Below, piece by piece: positions 34,746 to 46,268 of a stretch of 64,000 nucleotides of DNA. The first letter of the stretch is position 1, and each line of letters opens with the position of its first letter. The stretch comes from Bacteroidota bacterium (GTDB lineage Bacteria; Bacteroidota; Ignavibacteria; Ignavibacteriales; Melioribacteraceae), in the NCBI GenBank assembly GCA_018818065.1, contig JAHISV010000005.1, positions 974,527 through 1,038,526 of the forward strand, read 5' to 3'. The notes beneath the pieces are model-generated. The model made no database searches. It saw only the letters and a list, made by a program, of their open reading frames with translations, and had not been told where the DNA came from. The translations under genes and the position numbers were made by a program.

Positions 34746-34861
34746 TGGCTCTTGAGACTATTTTTACATTTGCAATCGTCGGTTCCATTGTATGGGGTGG
34801 ACTGATTTATTTTTTGTATAAAGCCATTAGTTTTGAAAAAAATAAAAAAGATAATGAGTAA
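34745..34861 (+). CDS. MetS-like small subunit of NSS transporter (38 aa)
   Basis: A very short gene: MALETIFTFAIVGSIVWGGL begins a single predicted membrane helix (about residues 6-25), followed by a charged tail ending in EKNKKDNE. It starts on the last base of the NSS transporter stop codon with GGAGGAG-like sequence just upstream (34736-34742). Size, single span and position fit the MetS small subunit known from Corynebacterium MetPS, required there for transport by the large subunit. It overlaps the next start by eight bases. Confidence 0.8.
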   Translation: MALETIFTFAIVGSIVWGGLIYFLYKAISFEKNKKDNE

Positions 34862-35882
34862 TTACAGACAAAAAGCACCATCAATTTACACGCTTGCAAA
34901 TTATCTAAAAGATGAGAATGTTCTGCCAATTTATTTCTTTTTTGGCGAGGATCAGTATACCATTGACTCAGCCGTAAAGACAGTAGAAAAGGCTTTAGAA
35001 TCAAAAGTTTTATCCGAGTTTGATAGAGAAGTGGTAAATCCTGAAAAAAATCAAAAAATGTCTGAATTAATTGATCTGGTTTCATCATTTCCATTTGGCG
35101 GAGGCAAAAAATTAGTTACTGTCAAAAATTTTGAAAAATTGGCTGATCAAAAGAGTTTTATTGAATATGCTAAAAATCCGGCTGATTTCGCACACCTGAT
35201 TATATCTTATTCAGGAACTGTTAGAGATCTTGGCAAAGAGCCGTTCTCAACCATGCTGTCCAATAATTATTTGTTTGAGGCAAGGCAGCTTAAAGGACCT
35301 GAATTGGTAAATTGGGTTTCGAAAACTGCTAAAAGGCATAAGCTTGATATGAGTTACGAAATTGCCCAAATGATGGTTGATGTGGTTGGTAACGAGAAAG
35401 GTTTATTCGAGATGCAGATTGAAAAGCTTTCCGACTATCTTGGTGAGGGTGGCATAGTAGAGGAAGAGCACATCAAAAATTCAGTTTCATCAACCAAGGA
35501 ATATTCTATTTTCGATCTACAAGATGCTTTGGGTGCCGGAAATAAAGTCAAGTCAATAGATGTGGCAATTAATCTTCTTGATTCCGGTCAGGAAATCACT
35601 GCAATTATTGGAATGATTACTAAATTCATTACTACTCTGGCAAAATCTGTGGAACTAACCCGAGCAAATACTCATATAAAAAGTGCTGCTAGTGAAGCAG
35701 GTGTTTCTGAGTATTATTATAAGAACTGCTTAAAATCAAGGTTCTTATTGAACGAAAAACGTTTATTAAACGCCTCCAGAGCACTATACAATGCTGATTT
35801 AAAGTTAAAGACATCAGCAGGTGACACTAAAACAGTGATGCTGATGATGATTTCTGAAATGTTAAACCATGACAATTTGTAA
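34854..35882 (+). CDS. holA: DNA polymerase III delta subunit (342 aa)
   Basis: The clamp-loader subunit that opens the sliding clamp. ATG 34854 (MSNYRQKAPSIYTLANYLKD) overlaps the stop of the small gene by eight bases; the frame also reaches TTG 34833, less likely. Family signs are LPIYFFFGEDQYTIDSAV, SFPFGGGKKLVTVKNFEKL, KGPELVNWV and the C-terminal YYYKNCLKSRFLLNEKRLLN (spanning domain III). The family has low sequence conservation, but the layout is clear. Confidence 0.9.
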   Translation: MSNYRQKAPSIYTLANYLKDENVLPIYFFFGEDQYTIDSAVKTVEKALESKVLSEFDREVVNPEKNQKMSELIDLVSSFPFGGGKKLVTVKNFEKLADQKSFIEYAKNPADFAHLIISYSGTVRDLGKEPFSTMLSNNYLFEARQLKGPELVNWVSKTAKRHKLDMSYEIAQMMVDVVGNEKGLFEMQIEKLSDYLGEGGIVEEEHIKNSVSSTKEYSIFDLQDALGAGNKVKSIDVAINLLDSGQEITAIIGMITKFITTLAKSVELTRANTHIKSAASEAGVSEYYYKNCLKSRFLLNEKRLLNASRALYNADLKLKTSAGDTKTVMLMMISEMLNHDNL

Positions 35883-35974
35883 TTTTGTTTATTTTTGAGC
35901 AATTATTTTTGTAAAATATTGAAAACTTGTCTATTTTCTTGAAACAATAACCATTTTTAAGAGTATAAAAAACA

Positions 35975-36562
35975 TTGAAAAAAAGACTTTCTGAACTTAC
36001 TGACGAAGAAGTAATAAAAGAATTTCAGGACAATAATACGCCTGAAGCATATGAAATTCTCGTTAAGCGGTATAAAGATCCACTGATGAACTTTGTATTT
36101 CGATTTGTTGGCGATAGAGATGCTTGTACTGATATTGTACAAGATACTATGATTAAGTTTTACCTGAATAAAGATTCGTATAAATCGTTTGCAAGATTTT
36201 CAACTTGGATTTATACTATCGCGGGTAATTTGGCTAAAAATGAGCTAAAGCGTAGAAAAAGAAGAAAATACGTCTCTGTTCATAGTGGTGATGATGATGA
36301 TTATCAAATACAGATTGAAGATGATTCTTTTTTTGCGCCCGATCGTCTTGCTGATAGCAGTATTAAAGACGATATAATACAGAAAGCATTATTGAAAGTG
36401 AAGTCAGTTTACAGAGAAGTTGTTATTTTGAGAGATATTGACAATTTTTCATACGAAGAGATTGCAGATATTACAGGTTTATCAATAGGGACTGTAAAAT
36501 CTCGTATTAACAGAGGGAGAACGCAACTTCAAAAATTGTTAAAAACCATACATAAAGAATAG
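35975..36562 (+). CDS. ECF-type RNA polymerase sigma factor (195 aa)
   Basis: A sigma-70 family protein with regions 2 and 4 only. Region 2 includes AYEILVKRYKDPLMNFVFRF, DIVQDTMIKFYLN and the promoter-melting segment FSTWIYTIAGNLAKNELKRR. Region 4 has YREVVILRDIDNFSYEEIA and LSIGTVKSRINRGR. The start is TTG 35975 (MKKRLSELTDEEVIKEF), as no ATG fits. The next gene, five bases on, codes for a membrane protein that may act as its anti-sigma factor. Target genes are unknown. Confidence 0.9.
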   Translation: MKKRLSELTDEEVIKEFQDNNTPEAYEILVKRYKDPLMNFVFRFVGDRDACTDIVQDTMIKFYLNKDSYKSFARFSTWIYTIAGNLAKNELKRRKRRKYVSVHSGDDDDYQIQIEDDSFFAPDRLADSSIKDDIIQKALLKVKSVYREVVILRDIDNFSYEEIADITGLSIGTVKSRINRGRTQLQKLLKTIHKE

Positions 36563-36566
36563 GATT

Positions 36567-37262
36567 ATGGGAATATTTAAGAAAAAAATAACCGAAGAAT
36601 ACTTCGAGGACACAATCAAGCTTTTAAAAGGACTTGATCGCGTTAAAGCACCGGATAATTTTGAATTCAATCTAATGGTTAGAATTAATAACCAGGAATT
36701 TGGTGATCTTGAAGGAGAAGAAAAGAAACTGAAATTTGCATGGGTACTACCTCCGGCCGCAGCTGTTGCACTCACCACTATTGTTCTATTTTTTATGCTG
36801 AGTGATCAGACTGTCGAGTTCGATAACCCATTATTTGCTCCACCAAAACTCCGAACAGAATTCCAGGCTATATCAGCAGTCCCAAGGGGTCCTGTTGAAT
36901 ATAATGCTACTGAGACTGAGGAATCTAAAGAACTTGGCAGAAATCTGGCAGCATCCGGCGATGTAACTATGTTCTCATCTCCTTCGGAACCAGATGTTCA
37001 GCTGGTTGTACAGCCAAACGATGTTATTTTTGAAGAGAGGATTGAGCTTCCCTTCGATACTAAGAACAGTGTTAATTTGGATAGCCGTCTGCAGGGAAAT
37101 GATCAGGCAAGATCTTCAAATGCCAGTGCTACATTAGTTAGAGGAGGCTCTCCGGTATTTGATTTTAACGGATTTTCTGTAAGGGAAAGAGTAAGCAAAC
37201 AGGAATTTGAAGCTTACAAGAGTAGAATGGATAGCTTGAAAAGGATTAACACGCAAAGATAA
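36567..37262 (+). CDS. Predicted membrane protein, possible anti-sigma partner (231 aa)
   Basis: Not recognised as a named family. A cytoplasmic N-terminus of about 50 residues (ITEEYFEDTIKLLKGLDRV) precedes one membrane span near residues 53-72 (WVLPPAAAVALTTIVLFFML). A roughly 155-residue polar segment predicted outside the membrane follows. No zinc-binding HxxxCxxC anti-sigma motif is present. Its position five bases after an ECF sigma gene and single-span topology suggest an anti-sigma factor; that is inference from context. Confidence 0.6.
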   Translation: MGIFKKKITEEYFEDTIKLLKGLDRVKAPDNFEFNLMVRINNQEFGDLEGEEKKLKFAWVLPPAAAVALTTIVLFFMLSDQTVEFDNPLFAPPKLRTEFQAISAVPRGPVEYNATETEESKELGRNLAASGDVTMFSSPSEPDVQLVVQPNDVIFEERIELPFDTKNSVNLDSRLQGNDQARSSNASATLVRGGSPVFDFNGFSVRERVSKQEFEAYKSRMDSLKRINTQR

Positions 37263-37286
37263 TTACGGTCTGAAATGACAGGAAAT

Positions 37287-37318
37287 ATTGTGATTTTAGA
37301 AATTTAGTTGTATATTTA
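37287..37318 (+). promoter_or_regulatory. Candidate Bacteroidota-type promoter of rpmE
   Basis: ATTG (37287-37290), 20 bases, then TATATTTA (37311-37318), close to the TTTG / TAnnTTTG consensus, about 30 bases before the rpmE ATG. Spacing and position are as expected, but each box has one mismatch. Confidence 0.35.
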
Positions 37319-37347
37319 CAAGCTCAAAGAAAAAGGGATTGATAGTA

Positions 37348-37560
37348 ATGAAAAAAGGTATTCATCCATCTTATAAGAAATGTGAAGTTACTTGTGTTTG
37401 TGGCAACGCGTTCGTAACAAGATCAACTACAAGTCAAATAAAACTTGAAATTTGTTCCGAATGTCATCCGTTTTTCACTGGCAAACAGAAAATGATAGAT
37501 TCTACTGGTAGAGTTGAAAGATTTAACAAGAAATACGGTTTAAAAAAAGCTGCAGACTAA
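37348..37560 (+). CDS. rpmE: 50S ribosomal protein L31, zinc-binding form (70 aa)
   Basis: A large-subunit bridge protein. ATG 37348 ([20 protein letters not shown]) gives the family length; the frame reaches TTG 37339 but that is unlikely. Four cysteines in CVCGN and CSECHPFF mark the zinc-binding C+ form, so the gene is not a zinc-independent paralogue. It follows the ECF sigma pair with its own candidate promoter. Confidence 0.96.
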   Translation: MKKGIHPSYKKCEVTCVCGNAFVTRSTTSQIKLEICSECHPFFTGKQKMIDSTGRVERFNKKYGLKKAAD

Positions 37561-37566
37561 AAGTTT

Positions 37567-37590
37567 AAGCTGCGTTTCTATACGCAGCTT
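37567..37590 (+). terminator. Terminator-like hairpin after rpmE
   Basis: AAGCTGCG (37567-37574) and CGCAGCTT (37583-37590) form a perfect 8-bp stem with an 8-base loop, six bases after the rpmE stop. The following sequence is pyrimidine-rich but not a clean T-tract, so termination may be weak or Rho-assisted. Confidence 0.55.
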
Positions 37591-37680
37591 CCACATTCTA
37601 CTTCTATTACTTCCCTAAAAAAATAACCTCTCTACAAAATATGTTTTAAAACAAATTTATTTATCTTTAGTTTTCATTAT

Positions 37681-39069
37681 ATGAATGATACAAATATGAA
37701 TATACCAGATCAAACAATCGAAAAAGAAAAACCAGATTTTTACAGCGGTGTTCGTGGGTTAGCCGTTAAAATCCTTAATAGAGTTGACCGTACAGACGCT
37801 TATCTCGATAAACTTTTAGAAGTTGAAATTAGGCAAAGTGAACTCATCAGTCAGGATAAGGCTCTGTTATTTGAGATAGTTCATGGCGTTATAAGATGGT
37901 TAGGCCGGATTGATTGGATACTCACAGGATTCTACAAGGGGCAGTTCACAAAGAGCATACCAAATTTAAAAAACGCCTTAAGGGTCGCTCTCTATCAGAT
38001 ATTATTTCTGGATAAAGTACCTGAGTATGCAGCCGTTAATGAAGCTGTAGATTTTGTAAAGAGATTACAAGGCAAGAAATCGGCCGACTTGACAAATGCG
38101 GTTCTTAGAAATATTATCAGAAGTAAAAATCAAATTCGTTACCCGGATCGAAAAGAAGATTTGATTGGTTACTTTAGCGCCTATTATTCTCATCCTTCAT
38201 GGCTGGTTAAGCGTTGGATCAATCGCTACGGTGAAAAATTTACCGAAGAGTTTTTAATAGCTAATAACAACAAACCTTCCCTTACCTTGAGAGTCAATAG
38301 CATTAAAACTTCAAAAGACGAATTAAAAAAATTATTGAATGATGTCGACCTTAAATTTACTGAGGCAAAATATTTGCCAGAGTTCATTCGATTAAATAAT
38401 CTTACAAATATTGTTGATTGGGAATATTTTCAAAAAGGTTATTTTAGTATACAGGATGAAAGTACAGGCTTTCCATGTAAAATCCTTGATATTGGTCCGG
38501 AAATGAAAGTTCTGGATTTATGTGCGGCACCTGGTGGTAAGACAGGGTTTCTTGCCGAGCTAATGGAAAATAAGGGTGAATTAATTGCTGTTGACAGATA
38601 TGAGAGTCGACTTAAGATGCTCAATAAAAACCTTGAAAGGTTAGGTGTAAAAAATGTTAAAGCTGTCGCGGTAAATGCGGAGGATTTTAACGATGGGGAC
38701 TTTGATAGAGTGCTAATTGACGCTCCATGTTCCGGGCTTGGTACTTTAACCAAAAAACCTGATATTAAGTGGAAAAAGGATTTTGCAGATCTCAAAAAAC
38801 TTGCTGATGTTCAATATGGGCTTTTAGTTAAGGGTGCTTCGCTGGTTAAACCAGGTGGCGTTGTTGTTTACAGTACATGTACTATTGAACCTGAGGAAAA
38901 TTTTGAAATTGTTCAGAAATTTCTAAATAATAATCCAGATTATGAACTTTCATCTGCCAAAGGATTTGTACCAGATGACGTTCTTGATCTTAATGGATGT
39001 GTTCAATCGTTCCCTCATACAAATTTGACTGATGGTGCATTTTCGGCAAGAATTGTAAGAAAACAATAA
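37681..39069 (+). CDS. rsmB: 16S rRNA (cytosine-967-C5)-methyltransferase RsmB (462 aa)
   Basis: Methylates C967 of 16S rRNA using SAM. The N-terminal NusB-like RNA-binding domain (about 25-160, with YQILFLDKVPEYAAVNEAVD) is joined to a Rossmann methyltransferase: CAAPGGKTGFLAELM, DAPCSGLGTLTKKPDIKWK and VYSTCTIEPEEN contain the SAM-binding and two catalytic cysteine motifs. A TATCTTTA element (37662-37669) lies just upstream. Length fits RsmB. Confidence 0.94.
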   Translation: MNDTNMNIPDQTIEKEKPDFYSGVRGLAVKILNRVDRTDAYLDKLLEVEIRQSELISQDKALLFEIVHGVIRWLGRIDWILTGFYKGQFTKSIPNLKNALRVALYQILFLDKVPEYAAVNEAVDFVKRLQGKKSADLTNAVLRNIIRSKNQIRYPDRKEDLIGYFSAYYSHPSWLVKRWINRYGEKFTEEFLIANNNKPSLTLRVNSIKTSKDELKKLLNDVDLKFTEAKYLPEFIRLNNLTNIVDWEYFQKGYFSIQDESTGFPCKILDIGPEMKVLDLCAAPGGKTGFLAELMENKGELIAVDRYESRLKMLNKNLERLGVKNVKAVAVNAEDFNDGDFDRVLIDAPCSGLGTLTKKPDIKWKKDFADLKKLADVQYGLLVKGASLVKPGGVVVYSTCTIEPEENFEIVQKFLNNNPDYELSSAKGFVPDDVLDLNGCVQSFPHTNLTDGAFSARIVRKQ

Positions 39070-39101
39070 AAGACTATCCTCAAATAAAATAGCATATTAT
39101 T

Positions 39102-42533
<3,432 letters not shown>

Positions 42534-42580
42534 CCAGAACGAACTAAAACACTGAATTATTCAAGTAAAATAATTTTATT

Positions 42581-42943
42581 ATGAGCGAAAATAACATAAA
42601 TTTTGAACTTAAAAGAACTGGTGATATAGCCATATTTAAACTGAATGAGAGTAGATTTGATGCTTCGATAGCTGGATTGGTTAAGGGAGAATTTACAATT
42701 TTATTGCATACAGAGGATGTACAAAAACTCGTTTTTGATCTTTCTGATGTTGAATATTGCGACAGTTCTGGTCTAAGTGCCATACTTCTCGCATTTAGAA
42801 TTCTTCAATCTAACGAAGGACATATTCGGTTGGCATCACCAACAAAGAATGTTAAAACTCTGATTGAAATTTCACAACTTGATAGAATTCTTCCAATCTG
42901 CAATACCGTAAATGAGGCTGTTAAAGAATTGAGTGAATTATAA
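42581..42943 (+). CDS. STAS-domain anti-sigma factor antagonist (120 aa)
   Basis: A single STAS domain of the SpoIIAA/RsbV type. VQKLVFDLSDVEYCDSSGLS places a serine (DSSGL) where partner kinases phosphorylate these proteins. No anti-sigma kinase or PP2C phosphatase gene lies beside it, so the partner is elsewhere. It could regulate a sigma factor or a surface process. A strong terminator follows at 42971. Confidence 0.88.
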   Translation: MSENNINFELKRTGDIAIFKLNESRFDASIAGLVKGEFTILLHTEDVQKLVFDLSDVEYCDSSGLSAILLAFRILQSNEGHIRLASPTKNVKTLIEISQLDRILPICNTVNEAVKELSEL

Positions 42944-42970
42944 TTTTAAGAACTTATTTTATACTTTAAG

Positions 42971-42999
42971 AAACCGCCTTTTGGCGGTTTTTTATTTAT
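42971..42999 (+). terminator. Intrinsic terminator
   Basis: AAACCGCC (42971-42978), loop TTTT, GGCGGTTT (42983-42990), then TTTATTTAT. A perfect 8-bp GC-rich stem and U-rich tail, 27 bases after the STAS gene. It closes that unit before the PgpH-like gene. A TAAATTGG element at 43047-43054 may belong to the next promoter. Confidence 0.9.
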
Positions 43000-43097
43000 T
43001 GAATCTCTCAAATCAAGACATCAATATTTTTCATTTTCATTTTTTGTAAATTGGTAGTGTTAATAATTAATGAAATACTCAATAATTGTTGATTCCC

Positions 43098-45296
43098 ATG
43101 TCTACTAGAACAAATAGCCTTCAAGTAAGTTTTCAATTAAAAGTTTTCATTCTTCTTTTGGCAATCGCTTTGATTGTATTAATGTTTCCCAAAGGCGAGT
43201 CTCTTGAATCTGAAGTAAATGTTGGCTCAATCTGGATTCAAGACGATTTAATTGCGTCCCAGACTTTTGAGATATTGAAAGATGCCGATACATATGGACA
43301 TGAGTTACTTACATCGGCAGAAAATGTGATCTGGGTTTTTAACAAAGATGAACAGATTCCGATCGACGTAAAGGATTCTTTGGAAGCGTATAATGTATTG
43401 TTATTGGATTTGTTGGATCGTGCCAGCATGGATGGAAAGGAACTTAAGAACTCTTTTAATTTTATCTCAGCAGCAAGTTTAGAAACTTTTGTTGAGTTGA
43501 GAAAAAATGAAAACTTATTTACCCGACGTGAAAGAAAAACCATGAACGACGTCTTCAATATTTCTCGTCTAATACTAAGCAGAATCTATCAGCGGGGCTA
43601 TTTGAGTATTATCTATGAAGAAATTGAGAAAGACAGCATAGGTGTTCGTACCGGTAAATTCGAAAAGGGATTTCCGAAGAGAATCTATCTTGATAGGAAC
43701 TCAGTGAATGTTTTTATTAGTGCATTTCTTCGTAATAATTTTTCAACTAATGCTCCACTAAATAATGCAATATCGGAATATCTAAATCATTTTCTCAAAC
43801 CTGATATTATATATAGTTCTCAGGCAACTGAAGAAGCAATACAATTAGCCAGGAATAAAGTCTCCCGAAATATAGGAATTGTTAACGAGAATGAAAGAAT
43901 TGTTGCTAAGCATGATAGAATAACCCCATTAGTAAAATTAAAAATTGATTCTTATCGAATTGCAAAAGGTGAAGATACAGGTTACTGGGAAAGATTCTCA
44001 CAGGGAATGGGTAAATTTTTGCACATCGTCATAGTATTGGGGCTGTTTGTAATTTATATTTATTTGTTCCGAAAGAAAATCTTTTATGATAACTACAAAA
44101 TATTATTAATTATAATTCTCATTCTTTTAATGAGTTTTGTAACCTTCATTGTTGGACAGATAAATGTATCCGTCCCGGTAGAACACTTAATTTTCATTCC
44201 TGTAGCATCAATGCTGCTTACTATTATATTTGATTCCAGAATAGGTTTTTATGGAACCGTAGTAATTGCCCTGATAGCTGCTGGGCTACGTGGTAATGAC
44301 TACGTATTTGCTGTTACCAATATTTTCGCGGGAGCATTGGGTGCATATACGGTAAGAGATATTAAAAATCGTTCTCAAATATTTCGTTCTTTCCTGTTTA
44401 TTCTTCTTGGTTATGTAACAAGTATTCTTGCGTTTGGATTGGAGAGATTCGATGGAGTTCAGGCGATTTTAATTGCATCAGGGTTTGCTGCTACTAACGC
44501 TTTAATAAGCCCAGTGCTCACTTACGGACTTATAATATTTTTTGAGAAAAGTTTTAAAATAACTACTGATCTAACTCTTTTAGAGCTTACTGACTTTAAT
44601 TCACCTTTGTTAAAAGAACTTGCTCGTAACGCACCTGGCACATTCAACCATTCTATGACTATTGGTTCGTTAGTTGAAAATGCAGCAGTATCTGTTGGTG
44701 CAAATCCTCTGCTGGCCAGAGTGGGAGCTTACTATCATGATATTGGAAAGACGGTAAACCCCACTGGTTTTGTTGAAAATCAACTAAACAACAATAATCT
44801 TCATGATGGACTGAAACCTGAAAACAGTTCAGAATTAATTATTGATCATGTTAAAAGCGGTATGGAATTAGGAAGGGAATATAACCTGCCAGATGAAATA
44901 ATTGATTTTATCCCGATGCACCACGGCACAATGGTAGTACAATATTTTTATGAAAAGGCAAAGGGTAGTTATGGTGAAGATAAAGTTAACATTAATGACT
45001 TCAGGTATCCCGGGCCTAAACCTAATTCGAAAGAAACTGCCTTGGTTATGCTGGCGGACGCCTGCGAATCAGCTGTGCGTGCAATGAAGGAACCAGAGCC
45101 TAAAAAAGTAGAATCCCTTATTAATAGTATTTTTAAAAGTAGAATTGAAGATGGGCAACTTGATGAGGCGCCTATAACATTTCATGATATCTCCAGAATA
45201 AAAGAAGCTTTCATGAGTATTTTGATAGGTCAACACCATAAGCGAATTAGGTATCCAAAGCAAGATGAAATGGAACAAAATACCGAAGCAACTTAA
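43098..45296 (+). CDS. 7TMR-HD membrane phosphodiesterase, PgpH/YqfF type (732 aa)
   Basis: Predicted c-di-AMP phosphodiesterase. ATG 43098 (MSTRTNSLQVSFQLKVF) is preferred over TTG 43086. An N-terminal span is followed by a large extracytoplasmic 7TMR-HDED domain (about 45-300), a block of about seven membrane helices (about 310-480) and a cytoplasmic HD domain. Catalytic residues include H547-D548 in YHDIGKT, NHSMTIGSLVENA upstream and MHHGTMVVQYFYEKA downstream. The stop overlaps the next start (TAATG). Family knowledge suggests control of c-di-AMP, osmolyte and wall homeostasis. Confidence 0.9.
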   Translation: MSTRTNSLQVSFQLKVFILLLAIALIVLMFPKGESLESEVNVGSIWIQDDLIASQTFEILKDADTYGHELLTSAENVIWVFNKDEQIPIDVKDSLEAYNVLLLDLLDRASMDGKELKNSFNFISAASLETFVELRKNENLFTRRERKTMNDVFNISRLILSRIYQRGYLSIIYEEIEKDSIGVRTGKFEKGFPKRIYLDRNSVNVFISAFLRNNFSTNAPLNNAISEYLNHFLKPDIIYSSQATEEAIQLARNKVSRNIGIVNENERIVAKHDRITPLVKLKIDSYRIAKGEDTGYWERFSQGMGKFLHIVIVLGLFVIYIYLFRKKIFYDNYKILLIIILILLMSFVTFIVGQINVSVPVEHLIFIPVASMLLTIIFDSRIGFYGTVVIALIAAGLRGNDYVFAVTNIFAGALGAYTVRDIKNRSQIFRSFLFILLGYVTSILAFGLERFDGVQAILIASGFAATNALISPVLTYGLIIFFEKSFKITTDLTLLELTDFNSPLLKELARNAPGTFNHSMTIGSLVENAAVSVGANPLLARVGAYYHDIGKTVNPTGFVENQLNNNNLHDGLKPENSSELIIDHVKSGMELGREYNLPDEIIDFIPMHHGTMVVQYFYEKAKGSYGEDKVNINDFRYPGPKPNSKETALVMLADACESAVRAMKEPEPKKVESLINSIFKSRIEDGQLDEAPITFHDISRIKEAFMSILIGQHHKRIRYPKQDEMEQNTEAT

Positions 45297-46186
45297 TGGA
45301 GCAATTTCTAAAGGAATATCTGGCACTGTTAAAATTGGAAAGAAACCTTTCGGAAAACACTATTGATTCCTACGAATCAGACATCAGAAGTTTTCTAAAT
45401 TATTTGGATGAAAATAAGATTGAAGACTTTGACGAAGTAACCCACAGATCAATCTCTAATTTTTTTGAAGGGCAAAAAGAAGCCGGGATGAAATCCTCCT
45501 CAACCGGTAGGTACAATTCTTCTATTAAGGGCTTTTTTCACTTCTTATCTAAAAACAATTACATACGAAAGAATCCTACTGATAATCTACCCTCAGTTAA
45601 AATTGCGAGAGATTTACCTGTGGTATTATCTTTTAATGAAATTGAATCCATTCTTGACCAGCCCGATATAAATGATAATCTTGGGCTTCGCGATAAAGCA
45701 ATGCTTGAATTAATGTACTCCTCAGGATTGAGAGCTAGTGAAGTATTGACCCTGAAATTAAGTGACCTTTTCTTTTCTGAAGAAGTAATTAGAGTCTTAG
45801 GGAAAGGTAACAAACAACGGATTGTACCTGTGGGCTCAAGCGCTGTAGATTGGGTTACAAGATATCTCACTTTTGTGCGACCACATTTTCTTAAAAGAGA
45901 ACTAAGCGGCAATATTATTTTTCTTAATAAGCGGGGTAAGGGTCTATCCAGAATGGGATTATGGAAAATTGTTAAAAAGTATGTTCTCGAGGCAGGTATC
46001 ACCAAGGAGGTTCATCCGCATACTTTCAGACACTCTTTTGCGACACATCTTTTAGAAGGGGGAGCAGATTTACGTGCAGTACAAGAAATGTTGGGTCATG
46101 CTGACATATCAACCACGCAAATTTATACTCACATTGACAGAGAGTATATTAAACAAATGCACACAGATTTTCATCCCAGAGGATAA
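45296..46186 (+). CDS. xerD: Tyrosine recombinase XerC/XerD (296 aa)
   Basis: Resolves chromosome dimers at dif together with its partner and FtsK. A SAM-like N-terminal DNA-binding domain (about 1-100) precedes the catalytic domain with R146 (SSGLRASE), K170, H242 and R245 (HPHTFRHSFATHLLEGG), H268 (LGHADISTTQ) and nucleophile Y277. Standard length and core-genome context argue against a phage integrase. XerD rather than XerC is a preference only. Its start overlaps the preceding stop by one base. Confidence 0.88.
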   Translation: MEQFLKEYLALLKLERNLSENTIDSYESDIRSFLNYLDENKIEDFDEVTHRSISNFFEGQKEAGMKSSSTGRYNSSIKGFFHFLSKNNYIRKNPTDNLPSVKIARDLPVVLSFNEIESILDQPDINDNLGLRDKAMLELMYSSGLRASEVLTLKLSDLFFSEEVIRVLGKGNKQRIVPVGSSAVDWVTRYLTFVRPHFLKRELSGNIIFLNKRGKGLSRMGLWKIVKKYVLEAGITKEVHPHTFRHSFATHLLEGGADLRAVQEMLGHADISTTQIYTHIDREYIKQMHTDFHPRG

Positions 46187-46268
46187 AAATAATTTTTTGT
46201 TACGGAATATCTATATTGGGTTGGTAATTAATTATTATTAGCAAATTATCGGAATAATAAGGCGTTAA

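Noticed and set aside
45296..46186. Xer recombinase as an integrase of a mobile element
   Set aside because: Standard XerC/D length and core-gene neighbours, no flanking attachment repeats or cargo genes.
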